Assembly: GCA_036939355.1 (NCBI GenBank)
Contig: JALLAP010000631.1
Span: 1-17,956, forward strand
Direction: 5' to 3'
DNA length: 17,956 nucleotides
Origin: Thalassiosira profunda
Lineage: Eukaryota > Bacillariophyta > Thalassiosirophyceae > Thalassiosirales > Thalassiosiraceae
Positions within the stretch are counted from its first letter, which is position 1; each line of letters begins with the position of its first letter. The notes beneath the pieces were generated by a model. It was given only the letters and a program-made list of their open reading frames with translations, was not told the origin of the DNA and did not search any database. Made by a program: the position numbers and the translations under genes. Positions 17,209-17,956 of this stretch are shown here, in pieces.

Positions 17209-17956
17209 TTACTTGTCCGTGTGAACCTCCTCCACGTCACTGTCGTCGTCCGAGTCAGAATCGTCCCCTGCCGCCGAGGCCGCCTTCTTCCGTGCCTTTT
17301 GCAGCTCCATCTTCTTCCTCTCCGCCGCCGACAGCTCGCGGATTCCCTCCTCCTCGCTCTCATCGTCGCTGTCGCTCTCCTCGTCGCTGTCGCTGTCATC
17401 CTCGATGTTGGCGTTCATCATCTCCTCGAACAGCGTGGGCTCGTCGTCCAGCTCAGCATCGTCGGGGTGGACCTTGTACTCGGGCAGGACCGAGGCATCG
17501 AGCGTTGTGAGCTCCACCGACTCCGTGTGGTCGAATCCGACGTAGGCGTTGCTCAGCACGTGCAGGTCGAACTCGTACTGTCCCTTCCGCGGCGCGAGGA
17601 ACTTGATTTTGTGCTCCACCACCTTCTCCGGGCTCGTGACCTTGTCGATGCTGATGATTTTGCCCTCCTTCGTGCCCAGGGCGACCCACCACGCCTCCCG
17701 GCGCGGGAAGGGGAATCGCGGCGCGTGGACAAGCCCAGCCTTCTCGCCCTCCTCGAGGTTGTTGCGGGTCAGTTTGACAGACACGGTGCACAGGTCGCCC
17801 TCGTACACTTTGTCGTCCTCGTCGTCGTCCACAAACACTTTGCTCTCCACGGTAATATCGGGCAGGATCTTGCACGTTTTGAACACGTCCTCCTTCTGCT
17901 CCTCCGTGAAGTCCCGAAGGCCCTTCTTCGACTCGTTCGGGATGCCCATGTACTGC
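17209..17956 (-). CDS. SEC63: SEC63 translocation protein homologue, C-terminal part (5' end outside window)
   Basis: C-terminal portion of the ER membrane protein SEC63, which recruits the Hsp70 BiP/Kar2 to the Sec61 channel for protein import. The frame is still open at the right edge (QYMGIPNES...), so the J domain, membrane spans and first half of the Brl domain lie outside. The visible 248 codons (TAA stop) show the end of the helical Brl part (LRDFTEEQKEDVFKTCKILP), then the Ig-like/FN3 beta-sandwich: DITVESKVFV, GDLCTVSVKLTR, VHAPRFPFPRREAWWVALG, then YEFDLHVLSNAYVGFD. It ends with an acidic Ser/Asp/Glu tail in two clusters around a short basic segment. In yeast the acidic SEC63 tail is a CK2 target that binds Sec62; the SDSDEE-type sites here fit that role. 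The ATG at 17949 is probably internal. Confidence 0.92.
   Translation of the reverse strand, partial: QYMGIPNESKKGLRDFTEEQKEDVFKTCKILPDITVESKVFVDDDEDDKVYEGDLCTVSVKLTRNNLEEGEKAGLVHAPRFPFPRREAWWVALGTKEGKIISIDKVTSPEKVVEHKIKFLAPRKGQYEFDLHVLSNAYVGFDHTESVELTTLDASVLPEYKVHPDDAELDDEPTLFEEMMNANIEDDSDSDEESDSDDESEEEGIRELSAAERKKMELQKARKKAASAAGDDSDSDDDSDVEEVHTDK

Noticed and set aside
1..17956. tRNA or rRNA genes, CRISPR arrays, transposons, bacterial operon signals
   Set aside because: None was seen: no cloverleaf in the spacers, no regularly spaced repeats, no transposase or reverse transcriptase frames, and the gene content is eukaryotic.

Overview
This window is nuclear DNA from a single-celled eukaryote that most likely builds a motile cilium. 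Evidence for a eukaryote: two short spliceosomal introns (81 and 77 nt, GT-AG) in a kinesin gene, a mitochondrial-type COQ9 with a presequence, an ER translocon SEC63, and a very long WD40 protein. Evidence for a cilium: a kinesin-2 (intraflagellar transport motor), a giant EMAP/EML-like microtubule-associated protein, and a NACHT/STAND protein of nephrocystin-3 type whose coiled-coil tail carries a motif resembling outer-dynein-arm docking proteins. Coding sequence is GC-leaning, genes are tightly packed and mostly intronless, and the standard genetic code fits (TAA and TGA end the genes). I cannot name the lineage from the sequence alone.

Layout: seven genes alternate strictly in strand (-,+,-,+,-,+,-). 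(1) 191-4141 minus: STAND/NACHT ATPase with an EF-hand pair and long coiled coil. (2) 4611-7006 plus: kinesin-2, three exons. (3) 7103-8227 minus: COQ9. (4) 8550-9959 plus: membrane RING-H2 E3 ligase. (5) 10154-15959 minus: about 1910-residue EMAP-like protein with two and a half EMAP units, an EF-hand-like N-terminus and a myristoylation signal. (6) 16261-17121 plus: F-box-like protein, not firmly identified. (7) 17209-17956 minus: C-terminal part of SEC63, running off the right edge. Three divergent spacers (4142-4610, 8228-8549, 15960-16260) hold the promoters. Three short convergent spacers (96, 194 and 87 nt) hold the 3' ends. The first 190 nt hold no gene I can support.

One assembly defect matters. 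A single N at 10425 is flanked by two identical 72-nt direct copies, the usual sign of two overlapping contigs joined without merging. It adds 73 nt and shifts the frame of gene 5. Counting the copy once restores an open frame ending at 10154 with a plausible EMAP C-terminus.

The STAND protein, the kinesin-2 and the EMAP-like protein would fit together at the cilium and microtubules, and the first two share a divergent promoter. COQ9 (mitochondrial ubiquinone synthesis), SEC63 (ER translocation), the RING ligase and the F-box-like protein show no evident link to them. The most unusual item is the STAND ATPase, whose two canonical EF-hands interrupt the region between its ATPase and its winged-helix end, suggesting a calcium-responsive STAND switch.
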